From Asterochloris sp. CNOR1 (Eukaryota; Chlorophyta; Trebouxiophyceae; Trebouxiales; Trebouxiaceae), in NCBI GenBank assembly GCA_963969365.1, contig OZ017754.1, forward strand, positions 496,001 to 560,000: 64,000 bases of DNA, read 5' to 3'. Below, in pieces: positions 1 through 17,363 of the stretch; the first letter of the stretch is position 1, and each line of letters begins with the position of its first letter. Both the position numbers and the translations under genes were made by a program. The notes under the pieces were generated by a model. It was given only the letters and a program-made list of their open reading frames with translations. It ran no database searches and was not told the origin of the DNA.

Positions 1-1332
1 TCAAGCAACTATGATGCACAACATAGCTCCAGCTGATGCCCTGGCAGTTGACGCCAGGTCTGCCAGACCCAATGGTGCTGGACCCTAACACCTTGCTCCT
101 GCCCCAGGTCAGGATGTTGCTTGTTAACTGCTTGGTGGCGCTGCTTTTGAGCAGGCAGGTATAATTTGCTTCCTGGCATTCTTCTGTGCAGCAGCATTCT
201 CTATCAGATGATGTACTCAGCTTCAATGCCTGGTCACAACACACTGGCACCTTATCTGAAGCGCTGCCGCATCATGCAGTTGAGAATGCTGGGCCATCCA
301 TGTGCACATGCTCGTGTGCAGCCGCAGCAGCAAAGCTGAGGGCCAAGCTTGTTTCCTTAGTATTGCTTCTGAGTTCAACTCCAGCATGCAATTGGACTGG
401 GGTGTTGTCACTGTATCAGGAAGCTCAAGTGGCCACTTGGAAAGACCTCGACAGGCTCACCATTAGCTGCTCAGGAATGGCTGAGCGGGTCATGCCCTTC
501 CAGCCATGTGACCACCACAGGTGCCATCTGGAAAAGTTGGCCACAGGCTGTCAGCAGTGCTGCACTAACAGGATACAAGACATGCAAGTCACGCAGTGCC
601 GATGCAGCTGCAACGCTGTCCTCTACTGCTGCACGGCAGGACACAAGTAAAGTTCTAGACAGGCACATCACCATTTCGTCCATCCATTGTGAGAGCCCAC
701 AGTCCACCAGTCTCTCCTGCCTCCCTGGCAACCGCAGTCCATGTCAGCCTCACCATTGGCGCTGAGCTGCTGTGCTGCAGAAGGTGAAGATGTAACAGCT
801 GTCCTGATTATGCTCGAAGCTGTTCCTCAATTTGTTTGGCTATGGCCACACGATGTGGCACAAGTAGTGAAGGCCAAGGCTGCTGGCTCCAGCTGCAAGC
901 CCGTCTTCCATACCACGTATATGGCGCTTCAGGCTGTGACTAATCTCAGCCCAATAGCCGTCTCCAGCTCCTCACATCCAGCTTGCTGGCCAGGAGGCAG
1001 GGCGGCCCTCCTGGAAGCATCTGGTCTGGCGGGTCCTGGACGTGCATGCCCTCTGCAGCAAGAGTGAGGCCTGGCAAGCAGCACATGGCTGCGAAGAGAT
1101 GGAATTGCAGATAGCCAGCCTGTAGGGGAGGCAGGTAGCCAGATGCAAACTTGTATTTGCAGCTCTGCATGATTTGATAGTGCTCACCGTGGTGTTGTTC
1201 TGGCGTCTTCTAGACACTACCAGAGAGAAGAAAATCGAAAACAAGCTCCGAATCCACTGTCAGGAAACTCTGGAGGCTGCACAACTGCAGTTCATCACCC
1301 CTCAGACAAACAAGCACAGCAAATCAGCAACA
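1..1332. other. No supported gene; HSP70 upstream region
   Basis: I find no convincing gene here. Open frames exist on both strands (for example 186-650 +), but they lack recognisable domains and splice-supported continuity. A minus-strand frame at 1-170 is open to the window edge and could be the end of a gene lying to the left, but it matches nothing I know. The last few hundred bases should hold the promoter and 5' untranslated region of the HSP70 gene starting at 1333. Confidence 0.5.
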
Positions 1333-7632
<6,300 letters not shown>

Positions 7633-7926
7633 ACGCAAACCACTGGCATGCACCCGCAGTGCAGGCCCCCTGGCCGCAAGGAATGACTCTGCCTGCACAT
7701 GCAGCGCTGACCACCCCTGAGTCAGCTGCTGTGTGTATGAGCACTGGCCTCACCCCTGCGGTAACACAGCGCATGCCCATCAAGCCAATAACAGTCCTGC
7801 TTAACACCTGTACACACTTTCACTTAAGTACAAACGGCCTGCCAATTTGAATCAATACTGTGTCACCCTGCTCAGGCAAGCGCTGCCGGCAGCAGGACGT
7901 CATCTGACTTGGGCCTGCTGTCTGTC

Positions 7927-7931
7927 TTACA
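7927..7931 (-). terminator. TGTAA polyadenylation signal, minus strand
   Basis: TTACA on the plus strand reads TGTAA on the minus strand, 137 bp downstream of the stop of the gene at 8068-9913. It lies within 25 bp of the opposite-strand signal at 7949, so the two transcripts probably overlap or abut at their 3' ends. Confidence 0.45.
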
Positions 7932-7948
7932 ATTATGTTTCGATCTCA

Positions 7949-7953
7949 TGTAA
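7949..7953 (+). terminator. TGTAA polyadenylation signal for HSP70
   Basis: TGTAA lies 317 bp after the HSP70 stop codon. TGTAA is the established chlorophyte polyadenylation signal. Assignment to this gene is by position only. Confidence 0.45.
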
Positions 7954-8067
7954 CAGCCTGGGCCTTGAAAGCAACATAGGACTGTTTAGGAGGGGGCAAG
8001 CTCATCATGCGTGGGAGCCCTGTCTGATAGGTGCTCTTATGGATGTGCACATCCAGTCCTGGTGCGC

Positions 8068-9913
8068 CTACTGGAAGCGCTGATTCCGTTTGTCCAGCAG
8101 GTAGCCAGCTGCTGCATACCAGGCAGCCACTTGCAGCGTTCTGGGCAGAACCAGATTGACAACGGGGACTGAATGGGAGATGACTTCCAGGATCAAGCCG
8201 CCGACTGCCAGGACACCCAGCACAGATGTGATAGGCAGCTTAGGGATGTTGTCAGGGCCTGCACAGCAGAGCAGCATCAGGCGTGGGACTCACTCAGCAC
8301 CGTGCAGTTCTGAAGCGGGCTGGGAGGCGAGAGCTTGCAGAGATGCAGGCAGCAGTTGCTTGCACCATCCAGGTGTGATGGCACTGCAAGGCAGAAGTCA
8401 CCTGTTGCCGTTGTGGCCCTCCAGAGCTGGCACAGTAAGGCAAGCTACAGCAGCTGCGCTAAGGGCAGGTTCAGCTGCTGCAGCCGCAATCTGAGGCTGA
8501 TCTCGGCTCAGGGGTCTCACCAATCTTCCAGCCCTGGCCCGAGCTGCCAGTGTTCTCTGTGTCCACCACTTGCAGGGCCAGGGGCACGATCTGCGTGAAT
8601 GGGACACGCACCACAGCCCTGGCGTCCTCTACCTTCTTGGCATTCAGCACTGTCCCCTCAGGCGCCAGCGTCTTTGGGTCGACAGAGGGGCTGCTCAGTA
8701 CCAGCTGCAGGGAAGAAGGGGCTGGCATCTGAGCAGCAGCACATGGGGAAGAAGTCCAGCTTGGATGGCATGTTGTGCAGCACCCCGCTGCAAAACAGTA
8801 CGACCTGATACTGGCAGCATCCTCTGCATGGTAACCTGCCCAATGAGGTGGGCAGGGCTTGCGCACGTCTGAGACTGAAGCAGATCACTGTGCACACAGC
8901 ATGGCAAGCGTGCAGTTCCAGCTAGACAGTGGCACCAGTAGGAGTCATTGCCAATCAGTAGGAGTCAATCTCATGCCGGCCCTGTGCCCGCGACATGACA
9001 GTAGACCAGCTGGCATGACCCCAGTCAGAGCAGGCATGGCCACTCACCGTCATGAGGTAGGCAACACCAGCTGCAGCGCCCAGTGGCTCTGACAGCAGGC
9101 TGAGCAGGATGTTGAGGCCAGGAATGGAATGCGCCAGCACATCTGCCACCACAGCAGCCGCCAAAGGCGTGTACCCCTGCAGGCCAGCACAGTCTGTGCA
9201 CCACAAGGGCCGGCCAGCCATGGTCTTGACACAGGCTGGCGCCCCTCAGCACTGCTTCATGCAGGAGGGCTGATGACTGTTTGAGGCAAGGGGCGCTGGC
9301 AATGCTGTGCCCAGCTGGTACGTTAAGAGCCATGCCTGTTTGCCTCGGGGGAAGGATGCGGGGAAAGGGCGGCATGCATGCAGGCAGGCTTCAGCCGCCC
9401 TGGAAGTCATGCTACTGCTGCTGCTGCTGCTGCATGCATGCAGGAGGGTGCTCTCTGCATACTGGCAGCTGGCAGCTCCTGAGCCCTGCATGCACATGAG
9501 TCTGTCCAAGCAATGTGGTCAAGCAGTGAGCTCACGTCTGGGGTCTGCAGGCGCTCAATCTCTGCTTCCCGGTTCTCGGAGGTGAACGTTGAGGCTGCTG
9601 CTGCAACAGCGCCGCCCACTCCGCTGCCAACAACATCCAGCAGGATGTTGGCCGCCCTTGTCTTCACTGGCTGCCTTGGCCGCCGGCTGGGCTGGAGGGC
9701 AGGCGCAGCATTGAGGCCGCTTGCATTGCCCAGCCTCTGGCTGCTGCAGAGCCTGCAATGAGTGGCATACTTGTAACAGGCAGGACATGTCACAAGGAGC
9801 AACGACATTGACAGTTTGGCCGGCAATGAACAACAGACTCCGGCAGGCAGGACATGCCGGAAGTGCACTTGTAGGCGCCAGGCTGCTGACCTGCTGTGTA
9901 TGGCTGACTGCAT
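8068..9913 (-). CDS. Unknown plastid-targeted membrane protein, 4 exons
   Basis: I do not recognise this family. Exons in transcript order: 9913-9536, 9176-9048, 8704-8521, 8258-8068. All junctions are GT-AG and in phase, giving about 293 residues. The N-terminus (Arg, Ser, Ala and Cys-rich, almost no acidic residues, ending near RQPVKTRAANILLD) looks like a transit peptide. Exon 2 encodes two hydrophobic stretches. Exon 3 is soluble-looking, with a VRVPFTQIVPLALQVVDTE segment. Exon 4 encodes two more hydrophobic stretches and ends in a charged DKRNQRFQ tail. I infer an envelope or thylakoid protein with about four membrane spans. The start is uncertain: a second in-frame Met lies at 9808. 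The gene diverges from the HAD gene across only 160 bp and converges on HSP70. Confidence 0.65.
9415..9432 (+). repeat. (CTG)6 microsatellite in intron 1
   Basis: A perfect run of six CTG units lies inside the first intron of the minus-strand plastid membrane protein gene. It is flanked by GCATGCATGCAGG-type repeats. No function is suggested. Confidence 0.8.
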
Positions 9914-10073
9914 TTTTCACGGACTTGAAGATTGCTCGGAACTGGCCGGCAGGAAATCGGTGAAGGCGATGGGTCAGAGATCTTTGGTCAAATGATTCAG
10001 CTTGCCTCCTTCCTGATCACCAGCAGGCTGTACCGGCCTTCCAGTGTGTCTAACGTTCTTATAAATGCCCTGC

Positions 10074-13046
10074 ATGCATCTACAACAGCTCAGCAGATCG
10101 CCAATTCGCACTGGCTTGGTAAGGTGCAGCCTTTACAGCAATCGAGAGGTCATCAGGTCATCAGGTCTTTCCAGCATCACTGATTCTCTTCAAGACTGTA
10201 GTCTCTCTCCTGTCCCAGGTGGCCAGGCATTTCAGGGCTAGAAGGCAGACTCGTCCCCAGCAAAAAGGCAGGAGCATGGTGCTGGCAGCAGAGCGCCGCT
10301 TTGACTTGGTGAGGCTTGGCACATCCCAGCCTTGACTGTGCGAATGCGTTTGGAGGCAAGGTCCCTTGACATCTCCATCTTTCTGCAGGTGACCACAGGT
10401 ATCACCTGACCTCTGGAGCACAAACCACACCAGCAGGCCTGAGAAGCCACTTAGGCTCTGACTCGCAGGCTTGATGCCATGCCACTGGCCCCTCTGCCCT
10501 GCAGATGTGGATGGCACGCTCCTGTCATCAAAAAACGAGCTCACCCCTCGGACACAGCAAGCCATAGAGAAGTGCATAGAGCTGGGCGTCCCCGTGAGCT
10601 TGTGTGCGCCTTTCAATGCTTGGCCCGACAAGTCTGCTGCTCCAGCCTTGCTTGGCTTCAGCTGATGACCAGCTGATGCTGGCCAACGCAGCTGGCTGCA
10701 GATGGTAAAGCATTGTCTGCAGGTGTGTATAGCCACAGGAAAGGCCAAGGGCCCCTGGGTTAAGAAGGTGCTGCCTAAGCTGGGCAAGCCTATGCCAGGC
10801 GTCTACATCCAGGCAAGCCTTGCTGTATCGAGCTTGACTGGAGGTCTGGACGCTCAGTTGTTCCAATTGACAAGCTGCTTAGCTCCTGCTGCAAACCAGC
10901 TCCAGGCATGCTGCAGGGCCTGCTCATCTACAATGCAGATGGGACGCTCATGCACGAGGAGAGTCTGAGCAAGGACCTATGCTATGAGATCATTCAGCTG
11001 GCAAAGGACTGCAGTAGGCTGCTGCATCCTTCCTGCCGAGGCTGTCTGGTGCAACTTCCCCATCAGAACCTGCTGGTGCCAAGAGTACAGCAAACACCCT
11101 CGGCTTGGGCTCACGGCCTGTGTCCATCTGCATGCTGCTTCATGCTGGGAGAGCTCCTTTTTGATATCGCAAAGAATCGAGCAATCTGCCTCCCCTACAC
11201 TGTCAAGCAACACCGTTGTTGTTGGCAGCATCTGTCTGAGAGTGCAGCCGTGTGTGCCTGCAGACATCACATTGACAGCTTACACATATGAGCGCATCCT
11301 CGCAGAGAGCACCAATGCAGACACAGACAGGCACGCTGTAGGCTGCACATATTGGCTGTGCTAGCAGCACACCACACAGTGCAATGTGGGGGCCTTCACG
11401 ACTTGTGGCCCACCCTCTCATTCAGTTGGCGGGCAGGTGCTGCTGCGCTACAAAATGGGTCATGGCCCAGCTTCTGAAGGTTTACCTGCAATGCTGCTGT
11501 GCACATTGCACCTCTGAGAGCTGATCTCAGCCTGTGCTGCAGGCTTCTACCCTATGAGGACCCCGTGCCTGAAGGTGTCGGGGACCTGGCACCTTTGGTG
11601 GAGGAGCTCAACATCCAGAAGTTCATTATGATCAATACCCAGGCGCGTCTGCTGACGCAGTTCTTTGATCTTTGAGAGGGAGTGTCCTGCCCGAATGCCT
11701 CCAAGAAGGCGGGCACAGTGTGCTGGTCTCCTCTCTTGGTGCCTGCCTCAAACATGCGCTCTCATCTCGGCGCAGCCGCTTGTATGTGCCTGCTGAGGGC
11801 CTCTTGAGAACGCTACATGCAGTGTTCCCAATGCTTTTGTGGCTGAACAGCACTGAAGTGGAGTCAGCAGTTGCTGCTGCCCGACACCTGATCCTAGGAG
11901 ATTTGTGTCCTACGCGCAGGAGAAGGTTGACCAGATACGGCAGCGCGTGGCCGATACGCTAGGGGATGGAACCCATGTGGCCCTGACTCAGGCAATCCCA
12001 GGCATGTTAGAGGTGTGCAAGCTGTTCTCAAGGGGGCATGCATAGGTGATGGAAGCTGCAAGAGGCGCAGTTGTGGGTCATGGCTGCAGGGAGCATTGCA
12101 GTGCGCACAAAGTCGCCGGCTGGGTACTGCAGGGTGCACAGCAGGGAGTCAGCGCTGCAGGGACCTTGCTTGCCATAATTGGCAGTGGCTCTGACTGAGG
12201 CCGTGGCTTTTGGAGGTGGCCACACCTGCTGGCATGGGAGAAGGCATGGGCGACGGAACCTGCAAGGGGCACAGTGCTGGGGCCGTGGCTGAACACAGCA
12301 AGGCTGAGTGCAAGGGGCTGCCAGATGGGCAGCTAGGGATTGCAGGGTGCCAAGAATTGCTGCGCAGCATGCAGAAAGGACCTGCCCTTGCAAGAGCTGC
12401 CCTGGCGACTGCAGATACTGCCTGCCGGTGCCAGCAAGGGAAAAGGCGTGAAGCAGCTGCTGGATTTCCTCAATGTGAAGCCAGACCGAGTGCTGGCGCT
12501 GGGCGATGGTGAATATGATGTCTCAGAACGTCATTGCTGAGCGCCCATGCAAGTAAGGGCAGGCATGCTCAATTCGAGAGAAGAATGCCTGATATCTGAG
12601 TGCCCATGCAGGAGAGAATGATGTCCAGATGCTGAAGGTGTGGACTTGCAGATGAAGCTTGGGTCGATAGCGCCGTCGAGTTCAGCCTCTTCAGGAGGGG
12701 ACTCAAGATTGCAAAGGGCACCAGAGCGACGACCAGCAGACGCTGCTGTGCAACAGCTGCAGGCCATGACAGTCCCCAATGTGCATGTCTGCAGATGGTT
12801 GGTGTGGGCGTGGCCATGGGCAACTGCAGCCAAGTATGCCTAGATGCTGCAGACTATCAAGTGAGCCATGCTTGACAGCTGAGCTCCACACCCAAACTGC
12901 CGTCGATAGCGGCTTGCACACACAGCCACACACAAGCGCTGACTGCCCCGCAGGTTGCCAGCAACGACAATGATGGAGTTGCAGAGGCCTTGGAAAAGTA
13001 CATCTTGGCTCCAGCAGGCATCACTCTGCAGGCAAAGGCATCATGA
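10074..13046 (+). CDS. Plastid Cof-type HAD-superfamily phosphatase, 13 exons
   Basis: Haloacid-dehalogenase-like hydrolase of the Cof (type IIB) group, probably a stromal sugar- or nucleotide-phosphate phosphatase; the substrate cannot be told from sequence. Exons: 10074-10118, 10219-10308, 10389-10398, 10505-10593, 10723-10812, 10917-11013, 11264-11330, 11543-11642, 11920-12012, 12415-12508, 12612-12637, 12795-12860, 12954-13046, giving 319 residues. Residues 1-44 are Arg/Gln-rich and transit-like. The catalytic motif DVDGT (D49 nucleophile, D51 acid/base) follows the strand FDLVTT. Later motifs are the PAGASKGKG lysine region, GDGEND and ASNDNDGVAEALE. Three introns begin with GC (10813, 11331, 11643); only these boundaries keep frame and family alignment. 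Exon 3 is 10 nt and exon 11 is 26 nt. The start at 10074 is a best guess. Confidence 0.88.
10389..10398 (+). other. 10-nt microexon encoding part of the HAD motif I strand
   Basis: This is a ten-base exon, GTGACCACAG, preceded by TTTCTGCAG and followed by GTATCA. It reads VTT plus the first base of the nucleophile codon. It bridges exon 2 (phase 0, ending ...RRFDL) to exon 4 (which starts with the last two bases of Asp), restoring FDLVTTDVDGT, the canonical hydrophobic strand and DxDGT motif. Without it the reading frame breaks. Confidence 0.8.
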
Positions 13047-13745
13047 ATGATCAGAGTGACCAGTTGCTGCCCTACTACTTCAGCCTCTCTGCCTCCGGCT
13101 AACCCCGAATAAGTGCTTCAGTGAACTCAGTTTCAGCATGAATTGCAGAATGCACGTCATCACGCAGTGGAAGAATGTGCTCCTGTTGGACTGAGATGGT
13201 GTAATCCTGCCGGGCAGTGGGTGTGATCAACGAGGGGTGCGCAGTCTAGCCTGCCTGGTGCCTGTGTTCAGGGAGAGGATTACATGCATGACGGCAGCTT
13301 GTTCCCACACTTCCTCATGAGGCAATTGAAAGCCACGTTGGGTACAAGACGTCAAGATGGAGCACAGTTGAGGCGCTCAGCTAGGGCAGAGCAGCAGCAA
13401 AGTGCTTGCTGCAATTCAGTACTGCAAAGCTGATGCGGGAGGGCTGTGTCTACAGTTGAATGCCTTGCTTTCCAGTTACCCTTTAATAATTGCAGGGAAC
13501 TCACCCATGCTTGCCCCTGCACCGGCATCCAACAGCAACAGCCACACAAAGCAGACGAGAGCACCAAGAAGGGGGGCAGGGTCAATATCTGTTTAGGTCT
13601 ATGATCCTGCCCAATCTCTTTTGCAGAGCTAGCGGGAGCAAATCCAGATGCGTAGCGAGCACTGAATGACTTCCATCCGTCTACCGGCCTTCTCGAGGGG
13701 CTGGAAGCTTAGCAGGCCTGGCCAGTGCTGTCCACTCCTCCTCAC
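13047..13745. other. Intergenic, HAD 3' region and NAB1 promoter
   Basis: No gene is apparent in these ~700 bp. The first part should be the 3' untranslated region of the HAD gene, with TGTAA at 13200. The remainder should contain the promoter and 5' leader of NAB1. I see no convincing TATA box or repeat. Confidence 0.5.
13200..13204 (+). terminator. TGTAA polyadenylation signal for HAD gene
   Basis: TGTAA lies 154 bp after the stop codon at 13044-13046 of the HAD phosphatase gene. The position fits chlorophyte 3' ends. Confidence 0.45.
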
Positions 13746-15149
13746 ATGGCCTCGGAGCCTGAAGGGGCCACACAGCGAAGCAGGGGCACTGTCAAGTGGT
13801 GGGCAGGCATCCTTTGCAGAGAGCATGCTGCTCTGGCAAGATTTGCATTTCAGGAAGCAGATCAATGCCCATTCCTGCACCTATGTGAACAGCTGTTCCT
13901 GCAGGTTCAATGCAAGCAAAGGCTTTGGCTTCATCACACCGGAGGGAGGAGGGGACGATTTGTTTGTCCACCAGGCAAGTTTAAGCCTATCCAAGCTTGA
14001 CAAGCTGCTGGTCTTCGACCTGCTCCAATTTTGCAGTGCTCTGCTTCGTTCAAACACCAATCTGGTGCCTGTGCCTGCCCTGCCGTGTCGGTCTCATCCG
14101 CCAGCGGGCCCGACACTGGAATCACAGCCCTGAATCTCCCATTTCCTACAGAGCACTATCGAAGCTGAAGGCTTCAGGAGCCTCAAGGAAGGGGAGGAGG
14201 TTGAGTTTCTCATCCAGCCAGGCGATGAAGGACGTTTCAGGGCCATTGAAGTCACTGGGCCCAATCGGGCACCTCCACAGGTGTGCACTGGTGCAGCTGC
14301 AGCAATACCACATGCTTCGGCTGCAATCTCAGGATGCCAAGGCAGAAACAGTTATTGGCCGTTTGACAAGGCATATGAGGCTGCTGCTCTGCGCTGTGCA
14401 GAGCATTCTGGCTGCACTTTGATTCCCAGATGCCCACACCTGGTTTGCTGCCGCGGTGCCTTCAATCCTCACTGGTCCCGGCGGGGCAGGGCTTGCTGCG
14501 CCAGGAAGCGCAGCTGCCCAGTGAATGGAAAACCAGCTGCCAGGGAGCTCTGCTGCGTGCAGTGGCCCCTCCAGCCCGCTCAGGCAGCGGGCCCCTGTCC
14601 AGGGCGGCACATCTTCTCAGCAAGACCGCCCCTGGCCATCTAACAAGCTGGGTCGTGCATGCAGAGGCCCACTGCCAGGGACACACATGCACCGGCAGCC
14701 CCACTGCAGCCTGCCGGGCGCAGGCTTCCCTTGCACAGAGTGACATCCACAGACAGGCCTCCCTGCTCGTGCTGTAGGGTGCCCCCCGGAGGACAGGCCC
14801 CCGCGCAGGCTTCCCTGCCCACGGCCCAGGCTACCCTGGCTATGCAATGCCTTACCCACTACCAGGCACTGCAGGAGGCAGGGGCCCTGGACAGGTGCAT
14901 TTCATGCACCCCATGCAGGCGCCCATGGGCCTGGGACCAGTCCCTGGCCCAGTCATGGGCTTGCCCCACCACCCCCAGCCGCAGCTGCAACAGCAGCAAT
15001 CTGGTGGTGGCGGTGGCCCTCCTGCGGTCTCCAGTGGGCCCCCGCAGCAGCAGCAGGAGCCGCAGCGAGCCCAGCAGCAGCAGCAGCCTCCCCAGTCCTC
15101 GGCTGCTGGCGAGGCCTCTGCTGCAGGAGTCCAGCAGCCGTCCACTGCT

Positions 15150-15191
<42 letters not shown>

Positions 15192-17363
15192 GTGCGCCAG
15201 CAGCCTCCCGCGCCAGCGAGCCTGGCCCAGGAGGCCCAGCCCCAGCAGCCCCCGACAGCCCTCCGCGCAGAACCTGAGCCAGGTGTGTTCCTCCCAAGTC
15301 TGACCACCCCCGACTGCTGCTGGTATCTCAGGGATGCCTCGCGTGCAGCCACTGCCCTCTGGACACCCCTTTCATGTACCCACCTGCCTCTCACTGCTGG
15401 CAGCCGTCCACACACAGCGCTACCCCGCAGGCACACCTGCTGCATGGACCCCCTACTGAAAGGGTCACTCCTGCCAAAGGACTACCAATCGCATTGTGTT
15501 TACAGCAGCACATGAATGGAGAGGTGCGCTTGCACTCACGCCTGCCCTGCCGGTGCCTGAAGGGGAGCCTGGGCCTTCCTCCTCCCACCAGCAGCCCCAG
15601 CAGCGTCACCACTCGCAACACATGCACAACCAGTCGCACGTGCATCAGCAGCCACAGCCCCCCCACCAGCATCAGGCACAGCTCCACGCCCACCAGGCGG
15701 CCGCCGCAGCTGCCGCCGCCGCAGCTGCAGAGGCCCACCAGCAGCAGCAGGTGGCCATGCCCTGGGTCCACCAGCAGCACCTGGGGGGGCTGGCTCAGTT
15801 CGCGCCGTTCCCCTACAGCTATGGCGGGTACCCAGTCTTCTGGCCCACACCCTACGCCATACCCTACGGGCCGCGCGGCCCGGGGCGGGGCATGGCCCCG
15901 CGCGCCTTCCTGTACCATCCTGCACCCATGCAGTTCATGGGGCACCAGCGCCCCCCACCGGGGACTCCAGGCGTCTCCAGCGGTGTGCAGGTGAGAGGCT
16001 CAAGTCTGAAGCTGTTGAGTCAAGGCAGGCGACACTAACACCCTCTGCTGGGGCCTCCAGTTGTTCTTGGCGGCATTCAGGTGAGAGGGGAGGAGATTTA
16101 GACTCCGGGCGTCTCCAGCATGAAAGGGAACACTTCAATGTGAGGCCATCGGCCTTGAGGATCTCAGCTCTGTCCTTGCCCATGCGGGCAGATGCTGTGC
16201 ACAGGCCCACCTGCTGTCTCCCGGGTGGGGCGGCTGACAGTCAAGAGCAAAGCACGCACACAGTCACTACTGCCCCTGCTCCAGCTGGCAGTGCTGACAG
16301 CAGTGCTTCTTGAGCATTCTGTGCTCAGCAGTGCCGCAGACGGGCCTGCCCGATGGCAGCATCATGACCTCATGCATGGTAAATGCAGGTTGTGATGCTC
16401 TTCCCGTGCGGTGGCCTCGCCTACATGCAGCAATCTCAGGCATTGGCCTGAACTCATTCCACACTGCTCAGGTCATGGCGAACACGCTAGATGGCCCCAC
16501 TCTTCCCCCAACTGCAGTAGCGCAGCTGGCAGGCTCGAGCATGTGCTGGCGTCTTGACTCAGCAGAGTCTGCTCACCTGACTTCCGGCCTTTGCTGCAGG
16601 CTCGTGGAGCACATGCTGGGTGGCTGCGCCCGGCGTCAGCTAGCAAAGGTCTACACAAACGCCAAAAACACCTCCAGTGTTGCTCCACTCACACGACTTG
16701 GCTCCAAGCTGCAGGTCGTGGTGCACAATCTGCCCTGGTCGACCACCTGGCAGGAGCTCAAAGATGCGTTTGCGGAAACGGGGCCTATCGAGCGGGCAGA
16801 CGTCATTCTTGATGCTGCTGGCAGGTCCAGGTGGGTTGTGAACATTGCTGGTGGCAGCATCGCTGCAACCTGTGGCACCTGTGGGCGCTGGCTCTTATGT
16901 TCCCATTGGGCTGAGTGTCACGTCGGTTCAGAAGGCACACTGCGCAATGTGAGACCCTGTGGTGAGGTGGGCCCGTCTGCTTTGGGCCCATACAGCATAT
17001 GTTATCCTCTGCCTGCATCACCGCAAGGTGTTGGGCCTCCTCACCTTATGGGCGTCTTTCTTTGCCTGCCTGCCTGTGGTCCGCAATTGCTTTTATCTTT
17101 ACCTGGTGTACTGGCTTGTCAAGGACCTGAGGCCATGGCTTGCTGCCTGACAGCCCCGTTCAAAGCATGAAGCTGCACAGGTGGCACAGGCCCTAGCAAA
17201 ATAATGTGCATGCTGCCCTGCTCAGATGCTTCTGCTTCCCTGCAGGGGTTTTGGCACGGTTCGCTATGCGACCAAGGAGGCTGCAGAGTCTTCTGCCCTC
17301 AGAATGAACAACCAGAAGATTGGAGGCAGGACGATCACTGTTCGCATTGATCGCTTTGCCTGA
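13746..17363 (+). CDS. NAB1: NAB1-type cold-shock plus RRM RNA-binding protein
   Basis: Orthologue of NAB1, which in Chlamydomonas binds LHCII mRNAs in the cytosol and represses their translation. Exons: 13746-13798, 13905-13974, 14152-14280, 14778-15282, 15506-15990, 16715-16830, 17246-17363, giving 491 residues. An N-terminal cold-shock domain (about 14-78) has GTVKWFNASKGFGFITP and DLFVHQ. A C-terminal RRM (415-491) has RNP2 VVVHNLPW, RNP1 RGFGTVRY and the end VRIDRFA. The linker (85-414) is far longer than in the 247-residue Chlamydomonas protein. It is Gln/Pro/Gly/His-rich, with 13 consecutive Gln at 209-221 and a poly-Ala run. The Chlamydomonas redox cysteines C181 and C226 align with Thr and Ala here. 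Intron 2 has a GC donor (GCAAGT at 13975). The start of exon 5 is the least certain junction. Confidence 0.92.
15150..15188 (+). repeat. (CAG)13 repeat encoding polyglutamine
   Basis: Thirteen uninterrupted CAG codons lie in frame in the NAB1 linker and encode Gln 209-221. Shorter CAG clusters surround the run. Pure codon repeats of this length are prone to length change. Confidence 0.95.

Larger units (their letters stand above)
7633..8067. other. Shared 3' region of convergent genes
   Basis: This 435-bp spacer lies between the HSP70 stop (7632) and the stop of the minus-strand gene (8068). No coding potential is apparent. It holds a TGTAA on each strand, about 20 bp apart, and should carry both 3' untranslated regions. 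Confidence 0.6.

Noticed and set aside
186-650. 154-codon plus-strand open frame upstream of HSP70
   Set aside because: Cys/His-rich translation with no recognisable domain and no supporting splice context; length is reachable by chance in GC-rich DNA.
1207-1215. Possible heat-shock element (TTCtaGAC) upstream of HSP70
   Set aside because: Only one imperfect half-pair; a functional element needs at least three alternating nGAAn units, which I do not see clearly.
12509-12545. Read-through reading GDGEYDV in the HAD gene
   Set aside because: Splicing at 12508 to 12612 restores the canonical GDGENDVQML. The read-through soon meets a stop and is probably a ghost of the next junction.
16192-16700. 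Additional NAB1 exons in the 724-bp intron before the RRM
   Set aside because: Exon 5 (ending SSGVQ) joins in phase to VVVHNLPW, exactly matching the Chlamydomonas arrangement SGLQVVVHNLPW. Extra pieces would interrupt it.
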